64,000 bases of DNA from Capitella teleta (lineage: Eukaryota > Annelida > Polychaeta > Capitellidae): positions 77,750-141,749 of the forward strand of contig KB299334.1 in assembly GCA_000328365.1 (NCBI GenBank). Direction: 5' to 3'. A program made the position numbers and the translations under genes. The notes beneath the pieces are model-generated. The model was given only the letters and a program-made list of their open reading frames with translations. It was not told where the DNA came from and did not search any database. How positions within the stretch are numbered: position 1 is the first letter of the stretch; the number at the start of each line of letters is the position of its first letter. Positions 1 to 35,224 of the stretch are shown here, in pieces.

Positions 1-3000
1 AATTCACTTTTGTATACAAAGAGGCTAACGATACATGCGTTCGATGCAGTATTACTGCTCGTAGTCAGCCGTAGGTTTCAATGAAACGCTCCTTTTGAAA
101 CTGACACAATAGGTCCCCACTCAAGGGCTGTCAAGTGGTCATTATAGGTCAATCACAGAATTCGTGACGTCACTGCATGGGTTTTTTTGGTTAAGGGTTT
201 TGTGTTTTGTTTTGTGTTTTCGGCCCAAATAGTTTGGGCGGTGTTGTCCGTTCTGTATCACATACAAGATTTCACTGTTTGCCAATATTCATGGCTTTCC
301 AGACAGTCCTTTTCCTCTTGGTCCGCTAGCTGCTATAATACGGTAACAGCTTGTCCTTAAGCTTTGTCATTTTGATGAGAGCACCCTACGAGGGAGAGCC
401 CAGAAGTAATGAGCCTCGGTCATTTCGCGCTCTAATTGAATCTTGACACTGGCTACCGCAATGTGACTGTAACAGTTGTGCGAAGGCGAATTGTTCTGTT
501 GAAGACGATGACCCCTGGCAAGCAGACCGCGGCCTTTCTCCTTGATCGCTACACGGTCTTTTTCTAGTAGCTTGGCATAGTATGCACATATGCAGGTAGT
601 TCATTTCTCCAAATAGTCAACGTAATTAAATCAATCCTTTAGAATCCCAGAAAACTGGCATCATGACCTCATGGTTGCTCTTGATACCATGACGCTTTGA
701 GGGGGTGGGGATCTATGATGCCGCCACTCCAAGGACCCCCGCTTGCGTTCAGAGTCAAAGAGAAAAATTGATGTCTTGTATAAAATTAGTCTTTCATAAA
801 AGTGGCGACGTCCCAGTCTGCCGCAGGTCAAAAATTGATCGGATGCGCTCACTCCGGCAACCTTTTGAAATTCGGTCAACTTCTTCAGAAACAACCGAGC
901 AGAAAACTTTTGCATTTTCAGATCATCACTTAAATTCGACTTGAATGTCAATATCACTTCAACTCAAAAGCTCAAAAGTGTGAGTTACCCTGATTATTGC
1001 CAGTGAATGTTTGTCATGCCCGAGGTTTTAAAGCGTGCGCACGATCAACGCATGCACGCTAATACAAAACTTTTTTTTTTTTTTTCTGCTTTGAACATTT
1101 GAACACGGTGACCTAATTACACTGTAGATGTGAAGGAGCCTATTTGGACATTGCCAATACTAAGCGAGTCACATGATGTCATCCTATCCTGATGCATTTC
1201 CAGGTGCTGTATGCGAAGGATGTCACTTCATTATCTTACAAGCAAAGATTAAAGTATTTCTACATATTGACGCAGTTTTTTTTTTCTGCATGCTCTCGTC
1301 ATTTTTGGCATCGCGTGCAATTAATCAAATAATGCATCGGAAGTTTTGCTATCTTTGGTTCGTGGATCCAAATTTTCCGTTAGCTGAGCGGTCTAACCTC
1401 AGCATTCTACCATCTCCTAAACTCTACAGTGCAAGCTTTAACATAACTATAATTAAATCAAGGATAAATATACAAGTATCGCTATATTTTCTTACAGTTT
1501 ATGGATTCTTTATGGGTTGAATACTATTGGCTACAATCAGATATAATGACAACAAAGGCACAAATATGAAGTGTTTTTTTATCATATAAATCAACAATGA
1601 CACTTGTTAATGAGGACCTTTTGAGAAGGCGTCCTTCTTCTCCGTAATTGAAACCACCTCTGAACAGACAGAGAACTCTCGAGGTACACACAACATAATA
1701 TAAAAAAGGATCCTTTAATCGGCATATGGCAGCGCAGTGATCTCAGATAACAAACAAAACAGAGAACTCGCCGTGCACTCAAAATATGATCGCCCACTCA
1801 AGAAATGATGGCCACTGTGGTCTGGGAATTCGATGACGTCATTGGGGCCACGTAATCAGCATTAGTATCATCATTATTAAGTGCATTCGTTACATTGAGA
1901 GACAACGTGAGAAGAAAGGGAAAATATAATGAGATTGGAAGGAGAAAGGAAATGAGTGGACTCTGATGGATACTTCAATCATGTTGTTATATCTGTTGTT
2001 GATTGAGGATATTAGTACTCACTTATTTATTAATTCTCTTGGGGCCGAAAGTCAAACAATGCGTAATTCAATGAGAAGTTCTATAGCTGTTCTAGAAGTT
2101 CTATAGGCTTACGTTGGTAGTTCCACGCTGTTATTCGCAATAGATGACATAGGGGTTAAACAGAGGCTGCATAGGAGTACTTGTGGTACCAGCTAAGTAT
2201 GCACAACTCACTCACTTAATCCACGGTTAACTTTTGTTTCTGTAATACTGATTTTGTGTGTGGTATATTATCTTTTTTTTTCAGAACAATGATTTTTAGA
2301 TTGAATTGAGATTGATATGTAAAATTGAAATATATAGCCATATAGTACATACATAGCCATACAATGATTGATGCGAGCATCTATGCTCAGCTTTACTATA
2401 GACACGAGAAGGAATGAAAAAGAAAATTGAAAAATTGTACATTGCCTGTCTTTCATAGCCCACTCTATTATATACATGTTGCATACACACCATGTACAAC
2501 ATATGTACACATACATGCAAGCAATAACGGTGATGTACGTCAGCGAAGTATTCAGACGTCTGTATGATAATTGAACTGGTCATGGTTGTTGAGTAATGTG
2601 ATGGCTTGGCTTGGCGCGGTCAGTGAACCCTGGGAGAAAAGAATGGGAGTTTATAAACGTAAATTTACTATAATAAAAAAGAGAGAGCAAGCACAGTGTC
2701 ACGTGTCTTAAGGCATGACGTCACGGACAAAGACAACGGGAAGGGAGGGGGGTGGTCAAAATTTCACAAAAATGAACAAATGTCTTCTGTTTGGTGCTAT
2801 ATACAACCTGGGTGGATGACTAAACTATATTAATATCCTGGTTAGCGTCTCTTTGGAAGGTGAATCGCCATCGGGTGTCTTTTTAAAAACAGTCAGAAAT
2901 ATGCAAAACGGTTTGCAAAACATTATGAAATACCCTCTTTGTGAAAAATAATTGTATCGCTTTTCAATTAATTACTACTAATATTTTCATAATGCAGAAT

Positions 3001-3229
3001 AAAATAACAAACTGAGGCTTTTTCAACAGTGGCCAAAAATTCAAAACTTTGCAAAAATAAATATGCCTGAAAAGAATCCACCCAGATTCTATATTTCGAC
3101 ACAAAACACTGAAGGTTTGTTCATGAAGCAAAAACCATTGAAACAAGCAGACAACGATATCGACCCGGAGTAGTGGGTTAGACACAGAGCAGCAACATCG
3201 GGAGATACCTATCGGTTGCTTGCTTCGTT
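1..3229. other. 3' flank / possible 3' UTR of the glutamate receptor; no gene seen
   Basis: No convincing coding region or RNA gene is visible. Open frames here (for example 386-604 and 661-957 on the minus strand) have no recognisable domain, no consistent splice context and low-complexity composition. A minus-strand AATAAA motif at about 2025-2030 could serve as a poly(A) signal for the receptor gene that ends at 3230, but the distance of about 1.2 kb makes this weak. A poly-T run lies near 1073-1086. Three full TGACGTCA palindromes (165, 1834, 2716) fall in this stretch. Confidence 0.5.
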
Positions 3230-24016
<20,787 letters not shown>

Positions 24017-24138
24017 CTCACGAAGATGAGGAGAGCATCACATCGTGAGTAATCCCCGCTGCATATCCACAGTATCCTTCTATCCTCGTATGCATCCGTA
24101 GTTGGGACTGTTGCTTCCGTCCCTAGCTGTTGTCCGAG

Positions 24139-24146
24139 TGACGTCA
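24139..24146. promoter_or_regulatory. Full CRE palindrome TGACGTCA upstream of the receptor start
   Basis: The perfect CREB/ATF palindrome lies about 123 bp upstream of the receptor start codon, a position compatible with a proximal promoter. CREB control of the gene is inference. The same 8-mer occurs at least 12 times in the window, so any single copy is weak evidence. Confidence 0.4.
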
Positions 24147-25048
24147 CTTTATCTTGTGCACCGTCGTCTGCTGTGCGGGAGTCTTTCTCTTCGTGCTCTG
24201 CTCTCTGACGGTGAGCGCGCTGGGCCATGAACTGAGCCCGGCGTCAGGCTGCAGGCAAAATGGCGACCGCGGACCTCCGGGTTTGATGCGAATTATGAGC
24301 CATAAAAGGGAGGACATAAAATGGCGTAACAAGTGCTGTTGGCCACGATGAGCACCCTCGCGGTACGATTCTCTTAAAAGAGAGAAGATCGAGAGACGAC
24401 GTTCGTGACTCCGTTTGATAGCACGGAGCGCCGCAAACCTCCGAAGCCTCTTTCGACTGACGCACAATTTAGCTTCCTTCTCGTGCTCGCAAGCAATACG
24501 ATGGCGCTGGGTGAATCATGGCTGTTGGCAAACATTCCTAAACTATAGGTATAATGTTCATAGGGTTAAGCCTGTTTTCCATCCCTTAACGCCCAAGATA
24601 GCCATGCACACTAACGGTGTATGCCATTGCTATGTTAAAGTACGACACAACCGACCCAAATGCAATTAATGATTGTAACGAGAATATACCATCCTTCTTT
24701 TCTTTATCGTACAGATTTATTGTTCCACAAAACACATACATCTTTGCCAGCGACAGAAGGTCGGAAGGAACACGGACATTTGGATAAACAATGCAGTTAT
24801 CTTGGGAACAGTTCAATACCAAAACACAGCGTTGTCCGTTGGGGTTGGGGTGACTCCATGTCAGGACATGACCGCTGTTTCACCATCAGGGAAAGATGGG
24901 AGGTATAGGAACAAAGGAAATCGCTTAAATTGTGAGATTTGATCGATCGTTACTCCATTTTCCCCTGTGTCTGGTCGCATATCATGAATAGCCACGCTTT
25001 CAGGGTGGAACAGTTGAGAGAAAAATGGCGGCTTGTTCATTGAACCCC

Positions 25049-25050
<2 letters not shown>

Positions 25051-25081
<31 letters not shown>
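25051..25081. repeat. Poly(A) run, 31 bases
   Basis: An uninterrupted run of 31 A, followed by GTGATATATATA. No recognisable retroposon body was found next to it, so it may be a simple mononucleotide repeat or the tail of an eroded insert. Confidence 0.9.
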
Positions 25082-25083
<2 letters not shown>

Positions 25084-26834
25084 GATATATATATTTCCCG
25101 GAAATTGGAAACTAGCTAATCATCGATGATCAAGAAGATTTCCAACTCTGTGTCAATGTCGATTGAGCTATAAATTCATATCGTGCATCGCTATGGTTAC
25201 CAGCAACTTCATATTTACATTTACATTTCTTTATTTACATTTTCTGTAGCATAATGCGTTTGCCATTTTATGTTCTGGTAACCACAATGCGGTTAACCTT
25301 GCAAACCATGGTCATGAGATTGACGGAATAACCAGGAAAGAGCGAGGTTGACGTCGTTGCATTGATCAGTCCTGTGAGGGAAACCAGGCATTCAATGCGG
25401 CGCTTTCAACCTGAAACTCAATCAGATTATAATTTCAATCAGATTCCTGGAGAAAATTGAGTGATTATCGCATATTCTAGGAAAGATCTGAAGCGAAGTA
25501 AAGCGAGAGATTTAAATGATGCTCCTGTCGAATGCGAATCATGATTGACACCCGCGTATTATTATTATTCCCCGTGACGTGATTGCGAGATGAACTCGAG
25601 TACTCAACGCGCCATGGCAACGATGGGAAAATTTCCAAGAATGTTATTTTGATATTCCAGGAACTGTCATGATCGGTAAGCTATTAACCAGGGTTTAATC
25701 AATCACTGTGCGTATGCGTTCAACCTTGGAACGAACTGGAACAACGAAACATTTGGACATTTTTCACTTACATGATTATTGAGGGAATATAATGTTTCAG
25801 AGCGGCTGAGTACGCGTGGGGGGCAACACCCCCTCCCCCTCCCTCATCACATACATCAAAGCCATTAGGCGAGGGGGAAGAACTAAACGCATGCGCAGAC
25901 GAAGCGGACGACTTGTGTGCGTGCGGCGACATTTAATGGGGAAATACAAAAGAAAGCAAACGATCATTCCAGGAAACTTTCATCTGCATTTTCTGTGCTC
26001 ACATTTCTGATATAACCGGAAATTTAGTTCTTCACCCCCCCCCCCAAAAAAAATAAATAAATAAAAAACGGATGCCTAATTGTCGCACATACAATGCACG
26101 GATCTTATCATAATGTTTGCTGATTTGGTGATGTTTCTTATATATTTGATAATTAAAAACTATTCCAAAAATAATACCAAAGAAAACCCAAGTCATCCCT
26201 CACAGCAGCTCCACAACAAGCGTAGAAATTGCATGAGTTTCATGTGATATAACATGGAAGTTGAACTATTTGTGAACCCAATCGCTAAATTTCAATCGGA
26301 GAAAATTAACATTTGTATGGTTAAGGCAGCGATTGACAGTTTCAGAAGTCACACGAAACAATACCAGATCCGCTAACACCATACACTTGCAAAAATTCTT
26401 TGGGACAAATTGAGATCTTAAAGAGGATCTCTGTTCAGTTCGAAACCTTTTTAGATCGATTCTATGGGCATTTGTGAGTAACGAGAAACCATTTTTCATT
26501 AATTTGGTCAACCGTGTATGATATTCAAGCCAAATTAAATTGCGAATTTCCTGCTCATACAGAATAGCTTGGAACGAGATGAATGCAAGATTTCTTTAAT
26601 GAGAACTGCTGAAAGATCTGCTCACTCGATGTTTCCCATTGTTAACAATAGGATAATTACTTTGGTCACGTCACCACAATCTGAAATCGAACGCGAGAAG
26701 AAAGCGATATTTTAATTAAACGTCTAGCAATTAGCCCACCGCCAGCGTAATATCTAAAGTTATGTCAGTCAATAGTCCTATTTGTCTTTTGGGGTGCATC
26801 CTCTATCAGCATATCCATATTCTCTATCATCATA

Positions 26835-26890
26835 GCCATAGCCATCGCCATCGCCATCGCCATCGCCATATCCATAGCGATCGCCATAGC
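26835..26890. repeat. CATCGC/CATAGC hexamer repeat
   Basis: About nine tandem hexamers alternating GCCATA and GCCATC, ending in a GCGATCGCCATAGC palindrome. No link to a gene. Confidence 0.85.
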
Positions 26891-29477
26891 TGAGTGAATA
26901 GTCAGCCAAAATTCTCTGAAACAACTTAATTTCGAGCCATTCGTAATTCCGCTTTGGGGCTTTTAAAGAATTCTAAACCCCGGGATTCCGCCTTGAAGCC
27001 GATGTCGGAATTTTCTCTCCGGGTATTAACCAACTTCTGCCCTCCAACGTCGCACATGACTTAGAGGTGTCCGTCTTGAATCTTTTGATCCACTTCAAGA
27101 CTCACCGGATATCGTAAGAGACGTTGACCTACAGTGGGACTTAATTCTTTACAAGGGCGTCTGACTAGTAGTCTAATTGCTGTCATTAAAGTTGGTTAAT
27201 TATTTGTTAATGTACAAATGCAATCTCATTCCAGAGACAGCTGCTTCTTGGCATAAATCTGAAATGAGAAACACTGATCTGCATTTCATACATTAGTTCA
27301 TATCCATCATACCTGATCATTATCATATACAATTACAGAATGCTATATCAACCTCTTGCCAACATCAGCCTTTATTTATAAGCAGCTGAACGCTACATCT
27401 ACAACAAGAAGGATGAAAAAAGGAAAAGAAAAAAAAAACTGAACCAATGTTGTGAGCATGGGATTATCCCGAGTTCCTCATCCAATTCAGCCATTGCGTA
27501 TTCACACCTGCCCAAGACCAGCTAAGCCCAGCGACCAAGAAAGTGCAATTATACCGCCGTGTCCTCAGAGAACCGATGGACGACCGACCGACAAGAAAGA
27601 GCTTCGGATATAATGTCAGTGAGATACACCATCAAGATATCTGCGTGTGCGGTATCTCTAAAGCAATGACGTCATTGTACGATCCTCACTATATCCTTTT
27701 GTATCTTTGAGGGTTCTTTGGTTTTATTTCTTTATTGGGATAAATGTGTTAATTATGGTTTCCTGTAGCTCAAGATTTCTAACACTAGCAAAAACACAGG
27801 TAAATAAAAATATTTGTATTGCTATGTTATATTACTGAGGTAAATAAACGTATTTTATTGCATTGTTCATGATGTTGTGTTTTATTACCAATAATCTACG
27901 ACTGTGTGGTCGATAACGAAAAATTACGATGAAATCACTCATTGGATTGGAATTGGCTGAGTGGACATTTTGATTGTATAGCATACCTCACCTTCAAATA
28001 ATATACTATGTTTTTTGGTAGAAAGCACGTTCACCTCAAAGTGAGATTATTAATTTTTATTTTTTTATTTTATTTTTATTCTACTCTCACCAACCACCAC
28101 TTTGAGGCAATTTCTTCGTAAGGGTAGTTGTTCATTTCCTGTTCAATAACAAAAAAAAAAAATAATAATAATTGAAAACACAGAAGTTGTTGGATAGATT
28201 GAAAGGTTGAGAAATCTATTTTCCAACCATTTTAAGCAAGAGGAATCATGCAACTGAATAATAACTCGGTTACGTAATCGATCAAAAATCAATAATGAAG
28301 CAACAATCAAAAGCGCAATCTGGTGCCCTGAATTTATTTGGTGGCATCCGTTTGGAATGTCACTTCCTTCCTCCTCCTGCTGTCACGGTAACGTTCACAA
28401 TATAGCTGTTTAAAATATGGATACTCTGTTATTTTTCCAATGGCACAATTTCTAGATCTTGCTCTTCACTGACTCAGCCAACATTGGTGACAATGTCACG
28501 TCAGCAATTGAATTGGATTCAGGATCGAAGAATGTGACAGCCTTAATTGAATGATCAAGCAACGGGGGTTGTCCAATATGTCATCATAAACATCATGCAC
28601 GCTCCGGGTTATGCAACGATGAGATATCATCATAATCTATCGTGCATACTGCAATATCATAAATTATCGATATCCTCCTGCGGCCTCGCGGGCATCCCAA
28701 GAGGCAAACGTCGACATCACTCAGCCGAACAATTTGTTCCCAGTTCTTTTCAGTTGTCATTCATGGTTTTTCATTCTCCAAAACTCAACTGACATTCAAG
28801 AGAACCCATTTTACAGCCATGCTTTCGTCATATTCGGAGGACCTGAAGTTCAGAACAATTTTATTATTAATCATCAACTTTCGCCTCTGTACGTGATATT
28901 GCATAAAAAGTAAGTCGATTTCTCGTTTAGAGGGATTGTGACAAGTTGTCGCGTGTTCTTTTCAGTTCCAGTTCAGTCATAAATGTAAACTGCGTGATGA
29001 ATTGAATTCGATCTTTGGTGAAACAATTGACAAATCAGTTTAAGAACTTCACAATATTCTGAATTACATGTCCCCAGTGTAGCATTTTATACTCCTATCA
29101 TCAGCGTTGTCTCCTCCAATTTCTATGACCTTTAACCTGTTGATTCCAACAACTTGTTGCAATGCCATCTGATCATTCAAGCAAACAACACAAGCGTCAA
29201 TTTCGTTGGCCCTTTGTAAAGAGAAATAGAGAGAGAGAGGGAGAGACGCTACTGAGCATGGCGCAACCCGCCTTTCGTGCAATTTAGTCCCAAAGCAACG
29301 CGTGCATTCGCCGTTGATTCGATTTGCCTCTGCAACAGCTGCGTCCATTGTAGCGTTGTCCTTCGGTGTTCATCTCGAACGCATTTTTATGCGCTGCCTG
29401 TTTGTGTTTGGTTGCGTTATTAGCTGACTGAGCAAGCGAGACTCAAAACTAACGCAATATTTCTTTCTCGGTGATTG

Positions 29478-29531
29478 AATGTAAAGTTAACACTGCCCAG
29501 ATAAGTTGAAATGTAAAGTTAACACTGCCCA
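29478..29531. repeat. 31-bp tandem duplication
   Basis: The 23-bp core at 29478-29500 recurs exactly at 29509-29531, giving a period of 31 bp. Identity between copies implies a recent duplication. Confidence 0.9.
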
Positions 29532-31080
29532 GTCACACGCTAACTTGAAAGCAAACAGAAACGTCACTTTGAAAACATCGCTCTCCTCTTACGAGAAATC
29601 GTTTTGTCATGAAATCAAGCCAAATGCGACCGATATGCTCGGCTGTTAGCTCGTGGCGATCCGTTTCAAATGTTAAATCAACCTAATTACTAAGTTTCAT
29701 GTTTTGGTCATGAATATCAAAAGCATGGCTCGCACAACGCATTGCTATTTGCATTTCGCATCGGTGGCTGAGTTATCGACGTATGAAATGGAATTTAGCC
29801 TATTTTGAGTAGCCTATTTGTCCATTCTCCTAGGGACAGATTGAGTAATTAACAAGACATTCGTCACGATTATAGCGGACAGAAGCATAAGAGATATGAA
29901 TTCTCCGAGATGACACGAAACCCCATCCTCGGTTTCTGACATTCACTAAGCATGAGGCATGTAAGCAGGAAAAGGGTAAGCATAGATTGCTCGTGCCTTA
30001 ATCATGTAATCATGCATTCACGCATTCACATATAATCCTGAGCGCAATGCATTCTGCTCGAACGGGAAACGAGGTCACAGTGTTAAAGTGTCAGTTATTT
30101 GTAGAATTACCACACAACTCGCGTGTTGCTCAATAGTGGTCATCTTCGATGCTTCGAAAATTGCGATTTCGTTATTACACCACCCCCCTCCCAAAAAAAA
30201 ATAAAAATAAAAATAAAAATAAATACAAAATCGCGTATTATTCAATCATAATACAATGATTCGCTTGAAGAATTATTGTTTGCCAACATTGACCTTGGCA
30301 TCCGGCATCTGATTGGTTAATACAAAGTGTTATTCCCTGACCACAATCTATCATAACGATTATTATCACAATTACATTGTTATTTATATAGACATGTTAG
30401 TTACAACCAAATGAATCAGTCTTAATCCTCGATTAAATCCGGTTTGCTGTGACCTATGACCTTCATGAAACAGCACAATCTGTGTGCCCCTCTGTGTGCC
30501 CGCCGTGTGTCCAAGTTCTCATGGGTCACTCGCTCACTCGGTCATCGACCTATAGGGGTTAATCATTTTGGTCACTCCATCCAAGGGATTCACCCCATGA
30601 GCGTCAGGACGACGCGCGATTTGACCTCACGATTAATCGCCAATTCTCGTTGCACATTCTCGTAATTCTCACAATTTCTCGCGGGAGCTTAGTGCACAAA
30701 GCGAGATTATCGACCGAGATTACATTATCAGAGGCACCATCAAATTACTTCGAGTGAGCTCGTGTCACTCCAGTTGAGGCCTGTAATATGCGTCTTAGTC
30801 GTAGTAATGGGGCTGCACAGCGAGATGGTTGACCTCTGACATCAATAGCAAAAGTTGCTATGCAGATAATGAAAGTTCATTGGTTATCGTAGACTCGTCG
30901 TGATTGCAAACATATGGAAATGCATTCTCATTGCTAAATATGATTGTGAACAATCGCTGGAAATGTAAGGTTTTTCGGCATCACATACGTGCATCAGTAA
31001 TTGCAGTTAAAGTTGTAACAACGTCATTCACATGTCCAAATAATTCAATGTCTTGCTGTTTATAAATATTTTATCATATA

Positions 31081-31581
31081 CAGGGTGGTTCAAAAGTACA
31101 TTTATAAGTAATGGGGATTTTTCAACCTTACGCAAATTGTTACAAAAAAATGCTCTGTACCACAGAGGGTAATTCGCATTAATGTTTTATTTGAACTCCC
31201 CTCTGCATGCTCATAGGAGCCTATGGTGTGAAACTGTATTTGTTAAATGTAAGCAATTTTGCATTGCATGCTAATGTGACCAATGCATGCATGCATCATG
31301 TATGTAATTTAGTAATTTAGTTTGAATGCACCCAATTGCGAAGATCATGAATGAAAAGTTAGGCAATTTGCGACGCGGTGTCGTAATTTCGTAATCATCA
31401 AATTATTCGAAGAAAAAAAAAATTGTCAAGATAAGCCGCTAGTGCAACTACAAATAAAAATTATAATTGATTAATTGATTAATTGATTACATAGTTTTAG
31501 AGAAAAGAGCCTTTTTGTAACACATTAAGCAAAGTGGAAACAAATCCTCATTTCTTGTAAATATACTTTTGAATCACCCTG
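31081..31581. mobile_element. 501-bp MITE of the Tc1/mariner type
   Basis: Terminal inverted repeats begin CAGGGTGGTTCAAAAGTA at 31081 and, read from the other end at 31581, CAGGGTGATTCAAAAGTA, with further similarity inward (CATTTATAAG against TATTTACAAG). A TA dinucleotide flanks each end (31079-31080 and 31582-31583), as expected of the TA target-site duplication of this superfamily. The interior has no transposase-like frame, so it is a non-autonomous element. The 17/18 match of the terminal repeats suggests moderate age. Confidence 0.85.
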
Positions 31582-33149
31582 TATTACCGACAATTTCAAG
31601 TAGGCGTTGCCTACCTCAAAATTGAAGACGGACTTTGTATTGAATTCCAGGCGGCAAAATATCAACTCAAATTCAGGAAATGCTCGGTCGCTAGGTATGT
31701 CGTACGTGAGCCTAAGCTGCACAAGTTGCGTATTTTGCAATCCACTTATCATACGTTATGATTAGCTACATCTGGACATACAATAAATTCAGGAATCATA
31801 ACGTTCTATGGACATACCAGTAGCATCCAGGGATGCTGACTGGGCCATCCATAGCGGTCTCGATGCCGGACCCGAGGATATCCACAACCACCAAGGTTGC
31901 TAGCGTAAACCTTATGATGTCAGTTCTTCGCAAATGCTGGGTGCGGTGTATTTTACTTTAGCTCAAAACTATTAACTTATTAGGTCACAAAATATTATTT
32001 TGCTTTCCTCTCGATCTCAGCTCATGATGACAACTTGTCGCGGTTACCCCTATCCCAAACTAATTTAAATGTTTAATTAGTTTCTCATTTTGCCTTACCA
32101 CCTGTGACACCTGATCTGATGCATTTACCATGTTGTTACATCACCTCACGTTGTGAAGGTGACAGCCCGCAACCTTTAATTAATCTCCACCTGTGTTCGA
32201 TTTCAGCAATAAAAGAAAGTGTCCGTATAAAATCGGGGAGTTCTCCGTCTACCAGCGGCCACTTCACGTATCCAAAGCAGTTCGTCATTCCTTGGCTAGC
32301 CCAAAAGACTGCCTACCACAGGGACTGGATCGTGATGCTGGTCAATTAGACGAAGAATGTGTATCCTACCCACCCCGGGCACGTGACATATTTGGTTGAC
32401 CCCGACTTGATCACGCACTTTCACGCAGCAAGTTTTGAGAAGTCCCGACTCAACGAAGACAAGCACAGCACGTGTACCGTCGACGCCGCTGCCGCCGACG
32501 ATCGCTCAATCATCATCGCCTCCACTGCCCGGGGCCTGAAGATCAGGTGCTGATGTTGCCAAAGCTAAGGCCAACGAGGTGGGAGGGTGCCAGCCGAGTA
32601 CCACGTCCCATTCGAAACATTACCCGGATCGCCATGGGTCCGCTGCAGTCGATGCCAGGTGACCATCGCTACGTCGCTCTTTCAAGACCAGCAGTTTCCA
32701 TCGCCTTCGATTAACCATTCGTACACACCACGTGCTGATGTTCTCCTCTCCCCGACTGCCCAGAAGCCCCGCTCATCCCAGCTACGATCGACCGATGCTG
32801 CGCCGCTCCACCTGACGTTCCGATGTCGCTGGAGACCAAAAAGCCCGGACACAGGATCCATCATCACGATTGGTTCTGTCACAACCAGTGTGTGGAGCCC
32901 CGCTGACTTCGTTGCCGACGCCGTGTTGCAGACACTGCACTGGAACCGATGATGAGTGGAGTGTCCGAAGTCCGAACACAGACGCCACCCAACGACATAC
33001 AATCATACATCAACCACGACTGACGCCATAACGACGCACCGTCAGCATTACCTCCCCCGCACCAACCCCGAATGATTGGCCGTCTGACTGTCGAGTCGTT
33101 GAGGCCAGAAACCCAACACAGGACCGACGATGACCACGCAAGCTAGTGC

Positions 33150-34180
33150 ATTGCTGCTTGGCTTTGGGTCCCTTCTGGTGTTCCACAAGGGTCCATTTTA
33201 GGTCCACTATAATTTTCACTTTTCATTAATGACATACCGAACGAAACTTTATTATTGTATAACTGCCTTTTTCGCTGATGACAGCAAGTGTTTTATGGGC
33301 ATAAATATACCACTCACGATTGTGAGCTTTTACAAAGCGACTTGAATGCTTTGCAAGAATGGAGTCTTATTTGGCAATTGTCTTTTAATTCGTTCAAATG
33401 CAAGGTTTTGTCGATTACTTGCTTACATTCGCCCAACCATTTTGGTTATATGTATGATGAATGGTGTTATTAACTTATTATAAATCATGTTGATGTTATT
33501 AAAGATCTTGGAGTTTTTTTTTTTTTTTTTTTATCAAATTTTGTCCTTTTCAACTCACATTGAGTCTGCTATTTCAAAATGCAACAAGATGTGCCGCATA
33601 ATGAAACGACCTGTTGGTTTAATGCACTCGTCAATGTCAAATCTTCTCTTTATACACTTGTCTCTATGCCGTAGCTATTTAGATCGTGCCTCTCCTGTCT
33701 GGTCTCATCATCTTAAGACCAAAATCAAACTAATCAAATCAGTCTTAACGATTTATGTCACGTTTTATTTCAAATAGTGCTGACCTGTCTTACACCGAGC
33801 GATGTCAATTTATAGAAATTAATTTTTACCTTTTTGCCTTTAGACAAGAAACTGCATGCTGACTTTTAATTTATATTTAAATATTTTAACGATGCTGTGA
33901 ATGTTGATTTTACTTCTATAATTGCAAAACGCTGTTTTGATACCCGACTGCGTTCGGGTCCGTACATTGAACCTTTTAGCACCAGCCCCAAGGACTGATT
34001 ATTTTATTAATTTTTATTTTAATACAGTTGCTCACAATTCTGTGGAATGTTTCACCGCTTGAAATTTGTTCGTTTGCATCCGTGACCACTTATAAATCAA
34101 AACTAGTATCTTTTGATTCAAACAGAATGCGTTTTTTTATGATGTCAATAACCCATGCACGTGGACCTACCTGTAGATGC
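33150..34180 (+). mobile_element. LINE 3' fragment (second half of reverse transcriptase and C-terminal region)
   Basis: The fragment begins near the motif SGVPQGSIL followed by FINDIP (33170-33230), continues with LQSDLNALQEWSLIWQLSFN and KCKVLSI, then FSTHIESAISKCNKMC and SLCRSYLDRASPVW (33540-33710). Later frames show the usual C-terminal LINE layout with decayed matches. Stops and frame changes break it, for example after LYNCLF near 33270 and at the stop near 33473. A 19-T run (33514-33532) sits where a few residues would be expected before LSFSTHIESA. Confidence 0.8.
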
Positions 34181-35224
34181 AATGCCTTTAATTAGCATAT
34201 TTAATTTTACCTTTAATTTTCTCTACTCGTATTATTATTTTGCTGTTGTATTTTTTAAGCTGGCAGTTCTCATAGGTCTTCCTGTTCTGCCATGCTGTTG
34301 CATGCATTGATTAATTTTATTTGTTTTTCTCGTGCATGCCTGACGCTTAATTGAAATAGAGAGAAAAAAAAGTGTCCACTCGATTGCCCAGATTGGCTAT
34401 GATATTGTATGGCTGGCTCTTTGTTGTTCTTTTGTTGAAGCTGAGCCTTTCATTCGTATCAACATCCATTGTAATACCGATGATCATTAATTCGATAAGC
34501 GTGTAGCATGTGGCCTTGGTTAAATATTCATTCGCCTCATCCATCTGCAAATAACTAAAGATGGTTGCATTATAATGTTAAACTGATCAGAACACATCTG
34601 GCAGCGCATACTAGCCTATTATATCCTGTGGCCTAGTTGTATATGGTTGCCATGACAAGCCTAGCAAAAGCAAAATGAGCTGAGCGCGTGAAGCAACATT
34701 TGAATATCAGCATCCGTGATTGTTATCGCGATGTATGAATAAATTATTGCTAATTATTGTATGTGATTATTTTCGAAGCGTGGTTTGCCGCTGAATATAA
34801 TCATTTAATTATAGGCTCCAGGGGCGCATTTTACTGGCAAACCTTACAAGTAATTCTGTATCCAAAAATGATCTAGTATTAAACTATAATGAAATAATAA
34901 TGTCATTATTAATTTTCTTTCAAGTCCTTTGATGTCAGAGCAAAATTAATAGCGCCCAGCATTCAATGTAACAATAACTGCCATTTTCATCTTACATTTA
35001 AGATGAAGTGGAAGCGCCCTTACTCAATCTTCAATCTTTAGTGAGTCATAAACACGAATAAATTAAACGTTCCAAAAGGCACTGGAATATCCCTCAACTA
35101 ATTCTAAATTGCTTTCAATGTTTTGTGGTGAAACTAGAAGATTAAGCCGTGTTGTTTATTAATCTTTAGATATATCGCTGGATATAAAATAGCTGCCATC
35201 TGTATTCGAAATGTAAGACGAAAA

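Noticed and set aside
386-604. Minus-strand frames with coding-like charge pattern near the left edge
   Set aside because: No family recognised, no splice signals that extend it, and close to the window edge; not enough to call.
32104-33002. Overlapping frames in a GC-richer intergenic block, considered as a gag-like fossil or a gene
   Set aside because: No convincing motif on either strand; similarity impressions were too weak to support any call.
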